The position numbers and the translations under genes were made by a program. The notes below the pieces were generated by a model that did not search any database, was not told the DNA's origin, and saw only the letters and a program-made list of their open reading frames with translations. From positions 186,001 through 250,000 of the forward strand of contig DAIPMW010000004.1 of assembly GCA_036768475.1 (NCBI GenBank): 64,000 nucleotides of DNA, in the 5' to 3' direction. How positions within the stretch are numbered: the stretch's first letter is position 1; each line of letters opens with the position of its first letter. This DNA comes from JAEUMD01 sp036768475. Lineage in GTDB: Bacteria > Pseudomonadota > Alphaproteobacteria > Rhizobiales > Hyphomicrobiaceae. This document shows positions 7,814-16,480 of the stretch, one piece after another.

Positions 7814-8399
7814 CGGTTTTGTTTGCCCTATCGTCTGGGTCGGTCAGGCGGATCGTCCATTCCTTGGCGTCGCCGGTGTCGACCTCGAAAAATCCAGTTC
7901 GCTTATAACCGCGATCGCCGCAATCCTGAACACCTCTTATCGCGAACGATATGTCATTGGTGCACATGTAGTTCGATCCGACCCATTCGCCGCCGCGATC
8001 ATAGTCCACCGCATGGACATAGATGAAGCGGCTGGGAACGTCGCCCTTGAGCAGCGTCTCACAGGTTTGCGATGCAATGTTCCACCAGCCTTCCGTGGCC
8101 CAGCCTTCTTTGTCCTGGTAGCCGATGGCGACGCCAACGCGGCTTTCGGTGGAGTTGCAGAGCTTGAGGTCGGCGCGTGCCGCATCGACGAAGAGACTTG
8201 AGGCGGCGACCAAGGCAGTGAGCGACCATGCTATCCGTGAACGCCAGGCGCCGTCGCGCCATCCTCGCGAGGCGAGAAACGCCGGCGTTAAGGACAGATA
8301 GGTGCTCGTGGCAGATTTCACGTGTTTCTCCGATTGTCGCACGACGCTGCCCGGCGTCCGGCCAGGCGGTGCGCTGCTCGGCGTATTCGCGTCCACCAT
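7791..8399 (-). CDS. DUF1036 exported protein
   Basis: A 202-residue protein. The ATG at 8399 shares a base with the TGA of the upstream kinase gene (TGATG), so translational coupling supports this start. A long N-terminal lead precedes a membrane/signal segment (IAWSLTALVAASSLFVDAARA). The DUF1036 domain follows: LKLCNSTESRVGVAIGYQD, GWWNIASQTCETLL, FIYVHAVDYDRGGEW and YKRTGFFEVDTGD. Four Cys in the mature part suggest disulfides. The biochemical function is unknown. Its position next to pyk is conserved across rhizobia, from memory. Confidence 0.88.
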   Translation of the reverse strand: MVDANTPSSAPPGRTPGSVVRQSEKHVKSATSTYLSLTPAFLASRGWRDGAWRSRIAWSLTALVAASSLFVDAARADLKLCNSTESRVGVAIGYQDKEGWATEGWWNIASQTCETLLKGDVPSRFIYVHAVDYDRGGEWVGSNYMCTNDISFAIRGVQDCGDRGYKRTGFFEVDTGDAKEWTIRLTDPDDRANKTDATQPTR

Positions 8400-9694
8400 C
8401 AGGTCGGATCGACCAGGATGACACGAAAATCGTTGACGTTTGTCTGGGTCGGGCCGCATTCGACGAGATCTCCGATCGTTCGGAAGAATCTCGTTGAGTC
8501 GTTGTTGGCCAGGAACTTGGCGGCATTGAGATCGGCTGCGCGAGCGCGCGAAAGGGTGTCGGACAGAACGATGGCACCGGCCGGGTCGGTGGCGCTGCCT
8601 GCACCGCCGTCGGTGCCGTCCGTATCGCCGGCCAGCGCGGAAATTTCCGGTGCTCCGTCGAGCGCAATGGCAAGGCCGAGCGCGTATTCCTGATTGGGGC
8701 CGCCGGTACCATCGCCAGTCACGGTCACGGTCAGCTCGCCGCCGGACATGATGGCGACACGTTCCCCGCGTGACTTGGCTTCAAGCGCCAGTCGCGCCTG
8801 CTGCGCACCGACGTCGCGCGCTTCACCCTCGAGTGCGTCGCCCAGCGAGACGACCTTGAAGCCTGAAGACTCCGCGATGGCGGTCGCGGCGGCGATCGAC
8901 TGGCTCGGGGCGGCAACGATCTTGAAGCGTGCGCGGGCGAGGAGGGGATCGTCCGGCTTCAACGTCTCGTTGGCCGGGTCGGCGAGAACGGCTTCGATCT
9001 CGGGCGGTAATTCGATCCTGTAGCGCGCGATGACCTCGCGTGCCTCAGCCAGCGTTGTGGGATCGCCGATGGTCGGTCCGGAGCCGATCGCTGCGGGGTC
9101 GTCGCCTGGAATATCGGAGATCGCCAGGGTCAGCAGCCCAGATCCGCCGGCGGCCGCGGCGAGCTTGCCGCCCTTGATGGCGGACAGGTGCTTGCGAATA
9201 CAGTTCATCTCGGTAATGCGCGCGCCAGAGCGCAGGAGCTGCTTGGTCAGGGCCTGTTTGGCATCGAAGGAAATGCCCGGCGCAGGGGCCGACCACAGAG
9301 CTGAGGCGCCGCCCGACATGAGCGCCAGCACGAGATCATTGGGTCCGGCGGATGCGGCGAGCTTCAGTGCGCGCTTTGCGGTCTCGATGCTCATCTGGTC
9401 GGGAACCGGGTGTCCGGCCTCTACAACCTCGATGATCTCGGTGGGCAGGCCGTAGCCGTGCCGGGTGGTAACGAAGCCGCAGATGCGGTCGGCCTGACCA
9501 AGCGCCTTGTAATGGCGTTCGGTCGCCTGAGCCATGGCGGCGGCGGCCTTGCCGGCGCCGACGACGATGATGCGGCCGCCTTCGGGAACAGGCGGCAGGT
9601 GGGGCGGAACGCAGGATGCGGGGTGGGCGGCGGAGACCGCAGTTTCGAAAAGTTTCAACAGAAAAGCACGGGTTTCGGCAGGCGACTGGGGCAT
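8399..9694 (-). CDS. ttuD: Glycerate 2-kinase (MOFRL/DUF4147 family)
   Basis: A 431-residue protein. The N-terminal domain has GRIIVVGAGKAAAAMAQA and ALMSGGASALWSAP. The C-terminal MOFRL domain has AIMSGGELTVTVTGDGTGG and GDTDGTDGGAGSATDP. The family phosphorylates D-glycerate to 2-phosphoglycerate; older annotation calls it hydroxypyruvate reductase TtuD. The ATG at 9694 is preceded by AAGGACAT. It is the first gene of the operon with DUF1036 and pyk. In serine-cycle methylotrophs this kinase (also called GckA) is essential, which fits the formate-THF ligase at the right end; the methylotroph link is inference. Confidence 0.92.
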   Translation of the reverse strand: MPQSPAETRAFLLKLFETAVSAAHPASCVPPHLPPVPEGGRIIVVGAGKAAAAMAQATERHYKALGQADRICGFVTTRHGYGLPTEIIEVVEAGHPVPDQMSIETAKRALKLAASAGPNDLVLALMSGGASALWSAPAPGISFDAKQALTKQLLRSGARITEMNCIRKHLSAIKGGKLAAAAGGSGLLTLAISDIPGDDPAAIGSGPTIGDPTTLAEAREVIARYRIELPPEIEAVLADPANETLKPDDPLLARARFKIVAAPSQSIAAATAIAESSGFKVVSLGDALEGEARDVGAQQARLALEAKSRGERVAIMSGGELTVTVTGDGTGGPNQEYALGLAIALDGAPEISALAGDTDGTDGGAGSATDPAGAIVLSDTLSRARAADLNAAKFLANNDSTRFFRTIGDLVECGPTQTNVNDFRVILVDPT

Positions 9695-9896
9695 TGATAT
9701 GTCCTTCTGTTTGTTGGGCCTATCCGTCGGGGCAGGAGAGCCGAGGCTCGGGTGCACGCAGGACAGGTGCCTGCGGGATCCACTCCGCGTGTTTGCGAAA
9801 TCGTCTGTCCCCCGTCAAGCGTGGCCCTGACGCAGGAGCCGCTGCGGCGCAGTTGCCGGTATCCAGTCCCGCGCGGCGCGACTATAGTCCGCCGCC

Positions 9897-10760
9897 ATGC
9901 AGGAGAGAACCGTTTCCATGGCGAGCTTGCGGATATCGGCGTCTGAAGCTTCGAGCCACCGCGTTATGGGTGGGCGGGCGGACGCCGGACTGATTGTGAT
10001 CTGCGATCATGCCGAAAATACCCTGCCGGAGGGGTATGGCTCGCTCGGCCTGCCGGAAAGCGAGCTGCAACGGCATATTGCTTACGACATCGGCGCCAAG
10101 CGTGTCGTTGAACGGCTTGCGGCATTGCTCGACGTGCCGGCGGTGCTGTCACGATTCTCTCGGTTGCTGATCGACCCCAACCGCGGGCTTGACGATCCGA
10201 CACTGATCATGCGGCTGTCGGATGGCGCCATCATTCCAGGCAACCGCACCTTGACAGTGGAGGAACGCGAACAGCGCATCGCTCAGTGGTATCGCCCTTA
10301 CCATGACGCGATCGACCGGGTGATAGATGCGGTACACGCTCACCATCCCCATCCCGCACTGCTGTCCGTTCATTCGTTCACCGAGGTCTGGCGTGGCACG
10401 ACGCGGCCCTGGCAAGTCGGCATCCTGTGGGACGCAGACGACCGGCTTGCGGCGCCGCTGATCGATACGCTGGTGGCAGAGGGTGACCTATTGGTTGGCG
10501 ACAACCAACCCTACTCGGGCAAGCTCAGGGGCGACTGCATGTGGCGGCATGGCACGCAGCGCGGATTGCCTCATGCGCTGATCGAACTGCGCCAGGATCT
10601 GATCCGCGATGAGGCCGGGCAAACCGTGTGGGCGCAACGGATCGCTCGCGTTATGGGCAAGATTCGAAACCGGCGCGGTCTGGCGATGAAGATCGGCGAC
10701 GATCACCCCAAGGAATCGGTGCCGGCCGGCTCTCTGCCGGGAGCACACGGCCCGATCTGA
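9897..10760 (+). CDS. N-formylglutamate amidohydrolase family protein
   Basis: A 287-residue protein with the family pattern: LIVICDHAENTLPEGYG (metal-ligand Asp/His and Glu), HIAYDIGA, SRLLIDPNR, LSVHSFTEVW, VGDNQPYSG and HALIELRQDLI. The family hydrolyses N-formyl-glutamate in histidine degradation. Single copies beside pyk/DUF1244 in rhizobia lack other hut genes, so the true substrate may differ. The gene diverges from glycerate 2-kinase. An internal ATG at residue 8 (MASLRIS) is an alternative start. Confidence 0.88.
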   Translation: MQERTVSMASLRISASEASSHRVMGGRADAGLIVICDHAENTLPEGYGSLGLPESELQRHIAYDIGAKRVVERLAALLDVPAVLSRFSRLLIDPNRGLDDPTLIMRLSDGAIIPGNRTLTVEEREQRIAQWYRPYHDAIDRVIDAVHAHHPHPALLSVHSFTEVWRGTTRPWQVGILWDADDRLAAPLIDTLVAEGDLLVGDNQPYSGKLRGDCMWRHGTQRGLPHALIELRQDLIRDEAGQTVWAQRIARVMGKIRNRRGLAMKIGDDHPKESVPAGSLPGAHGPI

Positions 10761-10994
10761 CGCTCGCGTCAGATCGCTGTGTCGTGTCGGGCTTGCGCGC
10801 AGTCTTCTCAGACAGACAGGCAAATTGGCGCGTCGCCGCATGCTACGAGTATGCCGCTACGGGTTCGCATGACGGCCGCGCCAGCCTATATGAAGGGCAA
10901 CGTTCCATGGGATCACGGCGGCGGCGGCAGCGACGTCCTCTCGTGTCATCTCATCATCCGGCGCATCGCGCCTCCTGCCACAAGGGAGAATTGA

Positions 10995-11303
10995 ATGACC
11001 GACATCGACGACAAGACGCGCACAGAGCTTGAGGCGGCAGCGTTCCGGCGGCTCGTCTCGCATTTGCGCCAGCGCACGGATGTCCAGAACATCGACATGA
11101 TGAACCTCGCCGGTTTCTGCCGGAATTGCCTTGCCAACTGGTACATGGACGCGGCCAAGGAAAAGGGCATCGCGCTCGACAAGTTGGGGGCGCGCGAAAT
11201 CATTTACGGCGAGCCCTACGCAGATTGGCAGGCCAAGCATCAAAAGGAAGCCAGCGCCGACAAGCTGGCGGCGTTCGAGGTCAACCGGCCGAAGGATCAT
11301 TGA
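10995..11303 (+). CDS. DUF1244 protein
   Basis: A 102-residue, all-helical, soluble protein: MTDIDDKTRTELEAAAFRRL, then QNIDMMNLAGFCRNCLANWY with a conserved CRNC pair, then GAREIIYGEPYADWQAKHQ. The length and CxxC pattern match the DUF1244 family, whose function is unknown; the Cys pair could bind a metal. The start has AAGGGAGAATTG just upstream. It follows the N-formylglutamate amidohydrolase gene by 234 bp, in a neighbourhood conserved in rhizobia. Confidence 0.9.
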   Translation: MTDIDDKTRTELEAAAFRRLVSHLRQRTDVQNIDMMNLAGFCRNCLANWYMDAAKEKGIALDKLGAREIIYGEPYADWQAKHQKEASADKLAAFEVNRPKDH

Positions 11304-11471
11304 GCAAGGCCCTGCTTGGACAATCGGTGACCTGGCGCCGGGAGGGCGTCGGATAAGGGGGAAAATTTCTCTGCATGTGGTTTTGAACCGACCCGCGCTT
11401 GGCCGCGTCTCTAAGGGCAGAGCGGGCGCGATGGGCGCTTGCCGTGGTCGTCAACACAGGAGTCCATTTCC

Positions 11472-11693
11472 ATGCAGAAGAAGCTACTCGCCGCCGCTGT
11501 CGCCGTTGTTCCGCTGGTCGGCATGTCGGCTGCCGCGTCGGCCTGTCCGTCAGGCTACAAGTCGGTTTGGATCCAGGGTAACCACGTCTGTATGCTCGAC
11601 GCCTCGGCGTCGAACAGCCTTGCCTCGCCCGATGGGGGCAGGGGCGTCTACAAACAGCTGAAGATCAAGAAGTTCAAGCTCAAGAGGCGCTGA
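11472..11693 (+). CDS. Small secreted protein, unknown function
   Basis: A 73-residue protein with a clear signal peptide (MQKKLLAAAVAVVPLVGMSA, cleavage after ASA). The mature peptide starts CPSGYKSVWIQGNHVCMLD, with two Cys 15 residues apart, and ends in the very basic KQLKIKKFKLKRR. An ACAGGAG ribosome site precedes the ATG. No family recognised. It is followed by a strong inverted repeat. Confidence 0.7.
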   Translation: MQKKLLAAAVAVVPLVGMSAAASACPSGYKSVWIQGNHVCMLDASASNSLASPDGGRGVYKQLKIKKFKLKRR

Positions 11694-11709
11694 GACAAGA
11701 CCAAGACAC

Positions 11710-11742
11710 GACGGCAGGTGGGTTGAAACTGCACCTGCCGTC
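11710..11742. terminator. 11-bp perfect hairpin between convergent genes
   Basis: GACGGCAGGTG (11710-11720) and CACCTGCCGTC (11732-11742) pair perfectly around an 11-nt loop. It sits between convergent genes. There is no T tract on either strand, so a terminator role is likely but not certain. Confidence 0.55.
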
Positions 11743-11797
11743 ATCTGACAGTACAAGCTGACGTTCCGTCAGCCTGTTCATTTCCTGCGGAACGGCG

Positions 11798-12661
11798 TCA
11801 GCGCATGCAGCCCATCATGGGCAGAATATAGTTGGCCTTATTCTTCTGCTCGTCGGTGAGTTTGCCATAGAGCTTGTCGACGGCCGACTTCATGTTCTTC
11901 ATCATTCCAAGGCGTGTTTCCATGGTCTTGATGCGCGCGTCCAGACGGTCGGCAGGTGTTTGCGCCGACATCATCTCCTTCATCATTTCGGGGCGCATTT
12001 CGTGCATCGTTTCGACGTTCTTGCGCATGGCCTCGGCGAACTCGTTGAACGCACTTTCCTGCTCCTTGGTGATGGCGAGCTCAGCCTTGATGAAGGCGAG
12101 GCGTCCAGCCGCGAAAGCCGGTCCACCCATCGGGCACGTGCCGCCCATCATGGGGCTATCCATCATGGGGCCATCCATCATGGGACCACCCATCATCGGA
12201 GGGCCCATGGGCCCAGGTCCCATCATGCCCGGACCATACGTCATGCCAGGTCCGTACGGCGCCTGCATCATCGGGCCGTAGCCCATGGGGGCCTGAGATG
12301 TGCCCTGCTCTGGTGGCGTGGAAGGCGCTGGCTGCGCGCCCTGCTGTGTCATCATGCCGGGCTGCTGCATCTGCCCGCGCATCATCCCCGGGCCGCCTTG
12401 TGGCCCCTGGCGCATCATGCCGGGCTGCATGGCGCCGGGCATGTTGCCCCCCCAACCCGGGCCGCCGGGCTGCATCGGCATGCCCTGTTGGGGCATACCC
12501 TGCATCGGCATACCGGGCTGCAACTGCGGCTGGGCGGTTTGTCCAGGCTGAGCGGGGGCGCTTGGGGCGGCAGGCGGCTGTTGCGCGATGGCGGCCGAAG
12601 TGGAAACGAAAAGTGCCGCACAAAGCGCGATCGGTCGGGGGGCGACGGCTGTGATCCTCAT
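11798..12661 (-). CDS. Spy/CpxP-like periplasmic protein with Met/Gly/Pro-rich tract
   Basis: A 287-residue protein. The signal peptide ends near AAIAQQ. Residues from about 25 to 175 are low complexity and rich in Met, Pro, Gly and Gln, with repeated PGMPMQGMP, GPGMM and GGPMMDGPMMD units. The C-terminal 110 residues form a helical Spy/CpxP (LTXXQ) domain: RLAFIKAELAITKEQESAFNEF, a Met-rich helix (MHEMRPEMMKEMMS), RLDARIKTMETRLGMMKNM and YGKLTDEQKNKANYIL. Spy-type proteins are periplasmic chaperones or envelope-stress sensors. The Met tract resembles Met-rich copper-binding regions, which is inference. One Cys pair (GGTCPMGG, MGCMR) is present. Confidence 0.85.
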   Translation of the reverse strand: MRITAVAPRPIALCAALFVSTSAAIAQQPPAAPSAPAQPGQTAQPQLQPGMPMQGMPQQGMPMQPGGPGWGGNMPGAMQPGMMRQGPQGGPGMMRGQMQQPGMMTQQGAQPAPSTPPEQGTSQAPMGYGPMMQAPYGPGMTYGPGMMGPGPMGPPMMGGPMMDGPMMDSPMMGGTCPMGGPAFAAGRLAFIKAELAITKEQESAFNEFAEAMRKNVETMHEMRPEMMKEMMSAQTPADRLDARIKTMETRLGMMKNMKSAVDKLYGKLTDEQKNKANYILPMMGCMR

Positions 12662-12956
12662 GGCGGACGTTCCTTCCTGATACTATGTATACGCAAGAAA
12701 ACAATTGCGTGCGAACGCGTGCACATAAAAACGTTTAACTCAATTGGCCGCAATCCCCTACACACGCGGGCTGCGGCACGCCGTCATCGTAGCGTGCACA
12801 AAGCTCTGGATGAGATCGCTGTCCGGCTTGAAGCCTGCGCGCGCTTGGAGCTAGCGTCACAACTTGACGAGAGGGTCGGGAGCTTGCCCGAAATGCCAAA
12901 TGGCAGCTTCGCAAGCTCTTGAGGAGATTCAGCATTTTTGTAAGGCGGGGGTGTTC

Positions 12957-13250
12957 ATGACGACGCTGCAGGCATCGGCGCAAAATCAGTTGCGCCAGTT
13001 CGTCGAACAGATCGAGCGGCTTGAAGAGGAAAAGAAGGCGATCGCTGGCGACATCCGCGACAAATACGCCGAGGCGAAGGCGCTCGGGTTCGACATCAAG
13101 GCGTTGCGCCAGATCGTCCGTCTACGCAAGAAGTCGCAGACGGAGCGCCAGGAGGAGGAAAGCATCCTGGAGGTCTACATGCATGCGCTGGGCATGCTGG
13201 CCGAGGGCCCGTCGGATGCTGCCGTGGATGCCTTCATGGCCGCGGAGTAG
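12957..13250 (+). CDS. gapR: Nucleoid-associated protein GapR (DUF2312)
   Basis: A 97-residue protein made of an N-terminal coiled coil (ASAQNQLRQFVEQIERLEEEKKAI) and a basic DNA-contacting part (DKYAEAKALGFDIKALRQIVRLRKKSQ). It then has the C-terminal helix ESILEVYMHALGM. This is the full DUF2312 family pattern. In Caulobacter GapR encircles overtwisted AT-rich DNA ahead of forks and RNA polymerase and stimulates type II topoisomerases. The ATG at 12957 follows a G-rich ribosome site; a GTG two codons earlier is possible. A strong terminator follows. Confidence 0.95.
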   Translation: MTTLQASAQNQLRQFVEQIERLEEEKKAIAGDIRDKYAEAKALGFDIKALRQIVRLRKKSQTERQEEESILEVYMHALGMLAEGPSDAAVDAFMAAE

Positions 13251-13295
13251 TCCGCAACCGTGCGAGTACGGCGGCACTGTAGGGCCCAAATTTGT

Positions 13296-13330
13296 GGAGC
13301 GCAGCGGGTTGTTCGCTGCGCTCCTTTTTT
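13296..13330 (+). terminator. Rho-independent terminator of gapR
   Basis: GGAGCGCAGCG (13296-13306), loop GGTTGTT, and CGCTGCGCTCC (13314-13324) make a perfect 11-bp stem followed directly by TTTTTT. It lies 46 bp after the gapR stop. Confidence 0.93.
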
Positions 13331-13901
13331 GCTCACGATCAAATAGAATTGTCAGGGTGGGCGCCCCGGTCCCATTCGGCGCTAGGCCGGGACGCCCCAC
13401 GGTGAAGAAGGGCGAGCTCTACTCCGCCGCTTGAGGTGCGCCGCCGGCGGCCCGGGCAGCGTGTACTGCAAGGCCGCCGGCGACGTATGTTCTGAGCACG
13501 ACGAGGCAAGAGCCCGCCGGCCCGGCTCGATAGCCCGGGTTTGTCGCCGGGCAGCTCATGCGCACCCTTCGATTGCACTTCCATTCACGGGAAGAGTTCT
13601 AAAACCTCCGGACGATAAGGTCCAATTGGTTGCTCGACGGCAAGTGATTTGAAAAACTGATCGTGATACGATGCCTCAACCGTGCCTAGCGGCTGGCAGG
13701 ATCTTGCACAGGTTCTTGTCGCTGAACCGCCGCACACCTCAGTAAACATGCTCTTGTTGGGAGCGTGCTTGACGCTGAACCGTCGCACACCTCAGCTAAA
13801 CATGCTGTCGAGTACGGCTGCTTCAGCACAAGGATAGATTAGTTTCGCGAGGCTGCGATGCCGCTGGTGGACAGTGTTGCTGATGGCCTCAGGGGCCGAC
13901 C
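13331..13901. other. 571-bp intergenic region between gapR and oxyR-like gene
   Basis: Bases 13331-13560 are very GC-rich and contain short reading frames on both strands with no recognisable protein. Bases 13717-13807 hold repeat copy R5. I see no gene I can support. Confidence 0.5.
13717..13807 (+). repeat. Composite hairpin repeat, copy R5 (tandem half-copies)
   Basis: Two successive copies of the core: GCTGAACCGCCGCACACCTC near 13720, ending AAACATGCTC; then GAGCGTGCTTGACGCTGA (from 13761) ending CTCAGCTAAACATGCTG (13807). Both are more diverged than R3, R4 and R6. Confidence 0.75.
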
Positions 13902-14876
13902 GTGACGCACGTTACTTTCAAACAACTTCGATATTTCGACGCACTGGCGCGGGTGCAGCACTTCGGCAGGGCTGCCGAGCTATGCGCCGTTACTCAGCCG
14001 GCGCTGTCCATGCAGATTCGCGAGCTGGAGCAGAATCTGGGGCTCGATCTGGTCGAACGCACGCGCTCAGGCGTGCAGTTGACGGAGAAGGGCCGCAACA
14101 TCGCCCAACGAGCCGCACGTATTCTCGGCGATGTACGTTCGCTCATCGAATATGCGCAACACAGCGATCAGGTGCTTGTCGGCTCGCTCAGGCTCGGTGT
14201 CATCCCCTCGATCGCGCCGTATCTGCTGCCGCCGCTGCTGCCACTCATCAAGCAGTCATATCCAGAGCTCGAGCTGCACGTGCGTGAGACGCGGACCGCC
14301 AATCTGATCGCAGAGCTGGTCGCGGGGAAGATCGACGTGATGCTGCTGGCACTGCCAGTTGATCACCCGGATGTCGAGACGCTCGCGTTGTTCGAGGATC
14401 GTTTCATTCTGGCGCTTCCTAACCTGCGCAGGCTGTCGGGCGGGGTACGGGCGGATAAAGAAATGATCACGGGTGAGCGGCTGTTGCTGCTCGAGGAAGG
14501 GCATTGCCTGCGCGATCAAGCGCTGAGCTACTGCAGTCTGACGCAGGTCGATTCGGTCAATACGTTCGGTGCATCGAGCCTGTCGACGATCGTCGAGATG
14601 GTGGCTGCCGGGTATGGCATCACGTTGCTGCCAGAGATCTGCTTGCCGATCGAGACGCGCGGGCGTGCGCTCAATCTCGTTCCATTTGTCGAGCCGGAAC
14701 CTCACCGCACAATAGGACTGGCCTGGCGCAATACGAGTCCGCGCCGGCGGGATTTCATCGAGTTGGGGCGGTTGTTCACCCAAGCGCGTCCAAAGCCGGA
14801 TACCGTGGCGTTATTGGAGCCAGACACAGTAGCCGAGTCCAAATCGCGCAAGGCACGACGTCGGATCAAATCCTGA
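13902..14876 (+). CDS. oxyR: OxyR-type LysR-family regulator
   Basis: A 324-residue protein from a GTG start. The N-terminal helix-turn-helix is FKQLRYFDALARVQHFGRAAE followed by VTQPALSMQIRELEQ. The effector domain carries Cys202 (EEGHCLRDQ) and Cys211 (LSYCSL), nine residues apart as in the peroxide-sensing disulfide pair of E. coli OxyR (199/208). The GVIPSIAPYLLPPLLP and EMVAAGYGITLLPE segments are also OxyR-like. It would activate peroxide defence, but no catalase or peroxidase gene is adjacent. The tail after about residue 295 is an unusual basic extension. Confidence 0.88.
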   Translation: MTHVTFKQLRYFDALARVQHFGRAAELCAVTQPALSMQIRELEQNLGLDLVERTRSGVQLTEKGRNIAQRAARILGDVRSLIEYAQHSDQVLVGSLRLGVIPSIAPYLLPPLLPLIKQSYPELELHVRETRTANLIAELVAGKIDVMLLALPVDHPDVETLALFEDRFILALPNLRRLSGGVRADKEMITGERLLLLEEGHCLRDQALSYCSLTQVDSVNTFGASSLSTIVEMVAAGYGITLLPEICLPIETRGRALNLVPFVEPEPHRTIGLAWRNTSPRRRDFIELGRLFTQARPKPDTVALLEPDTVAESKSRKARRRIKS

Positions 14877-14968
14877 AGCCATCTGTGGCGAAGGCATTCG
14901 ATCGCGCTTGTGGCGCGGATGGTTATGGAGACGGTCCAGAAGCGCGTCCCGCCATGCTTGCTCGAGGC

Positions 14969-16480
14969 TCAACGAGCGCTGGTGCGGACGCGACGCGAGG
15001 CAAGAGCGCCGGCTTCGTCGCCATGCGAAAGGCCTGAGAGATCGACGGCGCTGCCCTGGAACTGCTGCGCCCACATGATTGCGACGACCTGCTGGCCGGG
15101 GCGCAGTTTGAGCGGTAGTCGATCCTTTTCCTCGCCGAGCATTTCCAACGTCTGTGCAACGTCAGGGTGCTCCATCTTTGCCAGCACGGGATCGTCGGCG
15201 GACGGGGTCTCAGTCAGCAATGGAGCCACCGGGAACGGCCGGTAGGACATCTCGTCGGGATGTTCTTCATCGAACTCCGGCGCGCCAGCCCAACCAGTCG
15301 ACCAACCCGAGCGTTCGATATCGCTGATGCTGCGCGGCGGCTCGCCTGCGTCCACAGCGTTCGGGTCGATGGCCGCGACGCGCGGTCCTTCAGCCGCCTT
15401 ATGTTCAGCAGCGGTCGGTAATTCGGGTGATGGTGCTGCGCCGCCCGTCAGGCTCGCAGAAACAGTGGTTTCCCGGCTGGCCGGTGCGGGCGGTTTGATG
15501 AGGGCGGGGGCGGGCGACCACGCTGCCAGCGAAAATAGCGATGCCAGTCGCTTGCGGTCGGCGTTGGAGACGGCCGGTTCCGGTTGCGGTGGGCGCACAA
15601 CCGGGCGGGGCGCTGAGATGAGTTGTGGGCCAGGCGGCGGCGCCAGCGCGGCCACCTGCCTTTCCTGCGTTGCGCGCGGAACAGGGGGCGGCGGTTTCGC
15701 AGCCGCGGCGGGGGGCCTGTTTGCCGGGGGCTCTGCAGCCCGGCCGGCATCGGCGACGAGCGTCGGTTGCTTGGGCGAATTACGCAGTTCGAAGAAGGAG
15801 GCGACCTGTTGCGCCAATTCTCCGAAACGGCTGCGCGCGACGGAGTAATCAGCCCGGGTCAGCGGCTTGCCGTCCGAGGGGACGTGGTTGGAATGACCGT
15901 TGGGGAACAGCAGCGCGAGCTCATAACGCGGCATACGTGGCCAGTGGCGCACCCGACCGGTATCCAGATGCACGAACGGAACGCCGGACGTCGGATAATA
16001 GCCAACACCTCCGCGCTGGTGGACGAGACCGGAGTAGCGAATCTGCTTGAGCGGTATGTCGGGGAAATGGATGTCGGCCGCCTTGCCGAGTATATGGCGG
16101 CTGTTCTTGGCCTGGCCACCACCGGCGGTGCGCAGCTTTTCATTGGTATTGGGCGATCGGTAGCCGGAAATGACGTGGATCGGCTCTTTGGATCCCAGTT
16201 CGGTGTGAACCTCCCAGATGAGGTCAATGAGTTCGGGGTCCATCGTGGTCGAATCGTCGCGACGCCAATCGCGCATCATCCAGTCGATCTTCTTCATGGC
16301 GGCAGGATCGCGCTTGCCATTGCGCATATACGTGACGGTCAGGCGTTCCTTGGTATGGATGTTGTAGAAGGAGAGGGTGCGGTCAGAATCGGTGCGCGCG
16401 ACGATCCGGCTCGTACCGAAGCAAGCAACTGCAACGGTCGCGGCAAGACCCGCGAGCAGCACTCGAGCGCTGAGAAGCAC
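14969..16480 (-). CDS. DUF882 (M15A-like) exported protein with long Pro/Ala-rich tail
   Basis: A 503-residue protein from a GTG start with a signal/anchor (LLSARVLLAGLAATVAVACFG). Residues about 35 to 195 are the DUF882/peptidase M15A-like domain: ISGYRSPNTNEKLR, then the zinc-site pattern SRHILGKAADIHF, and VHLDTGRVRHW. This fold cleaves or binds peptidoglycan peptides, as in E. coli MepK (YcbK). The C-terminal 300 residues are Pro/Ala-rich and probably disordered, with no recognised domain. The next gene on this strand is an L,D-transpeptidase, but a terminator lies between them. Confidence 0.87.
   Translation of the reverse strand: MLLSARVLLAGLAATVAVACFGTSRIVARTDSDRTLSFYNIHTKERLTVTYMRNGKRDPAAMKKIDWMMRDWRRDDSTTMDPELIDLIWEVHTELGSKEPIHVISGYRSPNTNEKLRTAGGGQAKNSRHILGKAADIHFPDIPLKQIRYSGLVHQRGGVGYYPTSGVPFVHLDTGRVRHWPRMPRYELALLFPNGHSNHVPSDGKPLTRADYSVARSRFGELAQQVASFFELRNSPKQPTLVADAGRAAEPPANRPPAAAAKPPPPVPRATQERQVAALAPPPGPQLISAPRPVVRPPQPEPAVSNADRKRLASLFSLAAWSPAPALIKPPAPASRETTVSASLTGGAAPSPELPTAAEHKAAEGPRVAAIDPNAVDAGEPPRSISDIERSGWSTGWAGAPEFDEEHPDEMSYRPFPVAPLLTETPSADDPVLAKMEHPDVAQTLEMLGEEKDRLPLKLRPGQQVVAIMWAQQFQGSAVDLSGLSHGDEAGALASRRVRTSAR

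Noticed and set aside
10761..10994. Short frame before DUF1244
   Set aside because: No ribosome site and no family; it overlaps the DUF1244 leader region.
13331..13560. Possible gene ends on both strands (GELYSAA on plus, GGAPQAAE on minus)
   Set aside because: Neither frame has a start, a family or a plausible body. Left as intergenic, though a decayed gene cannot be excluded.
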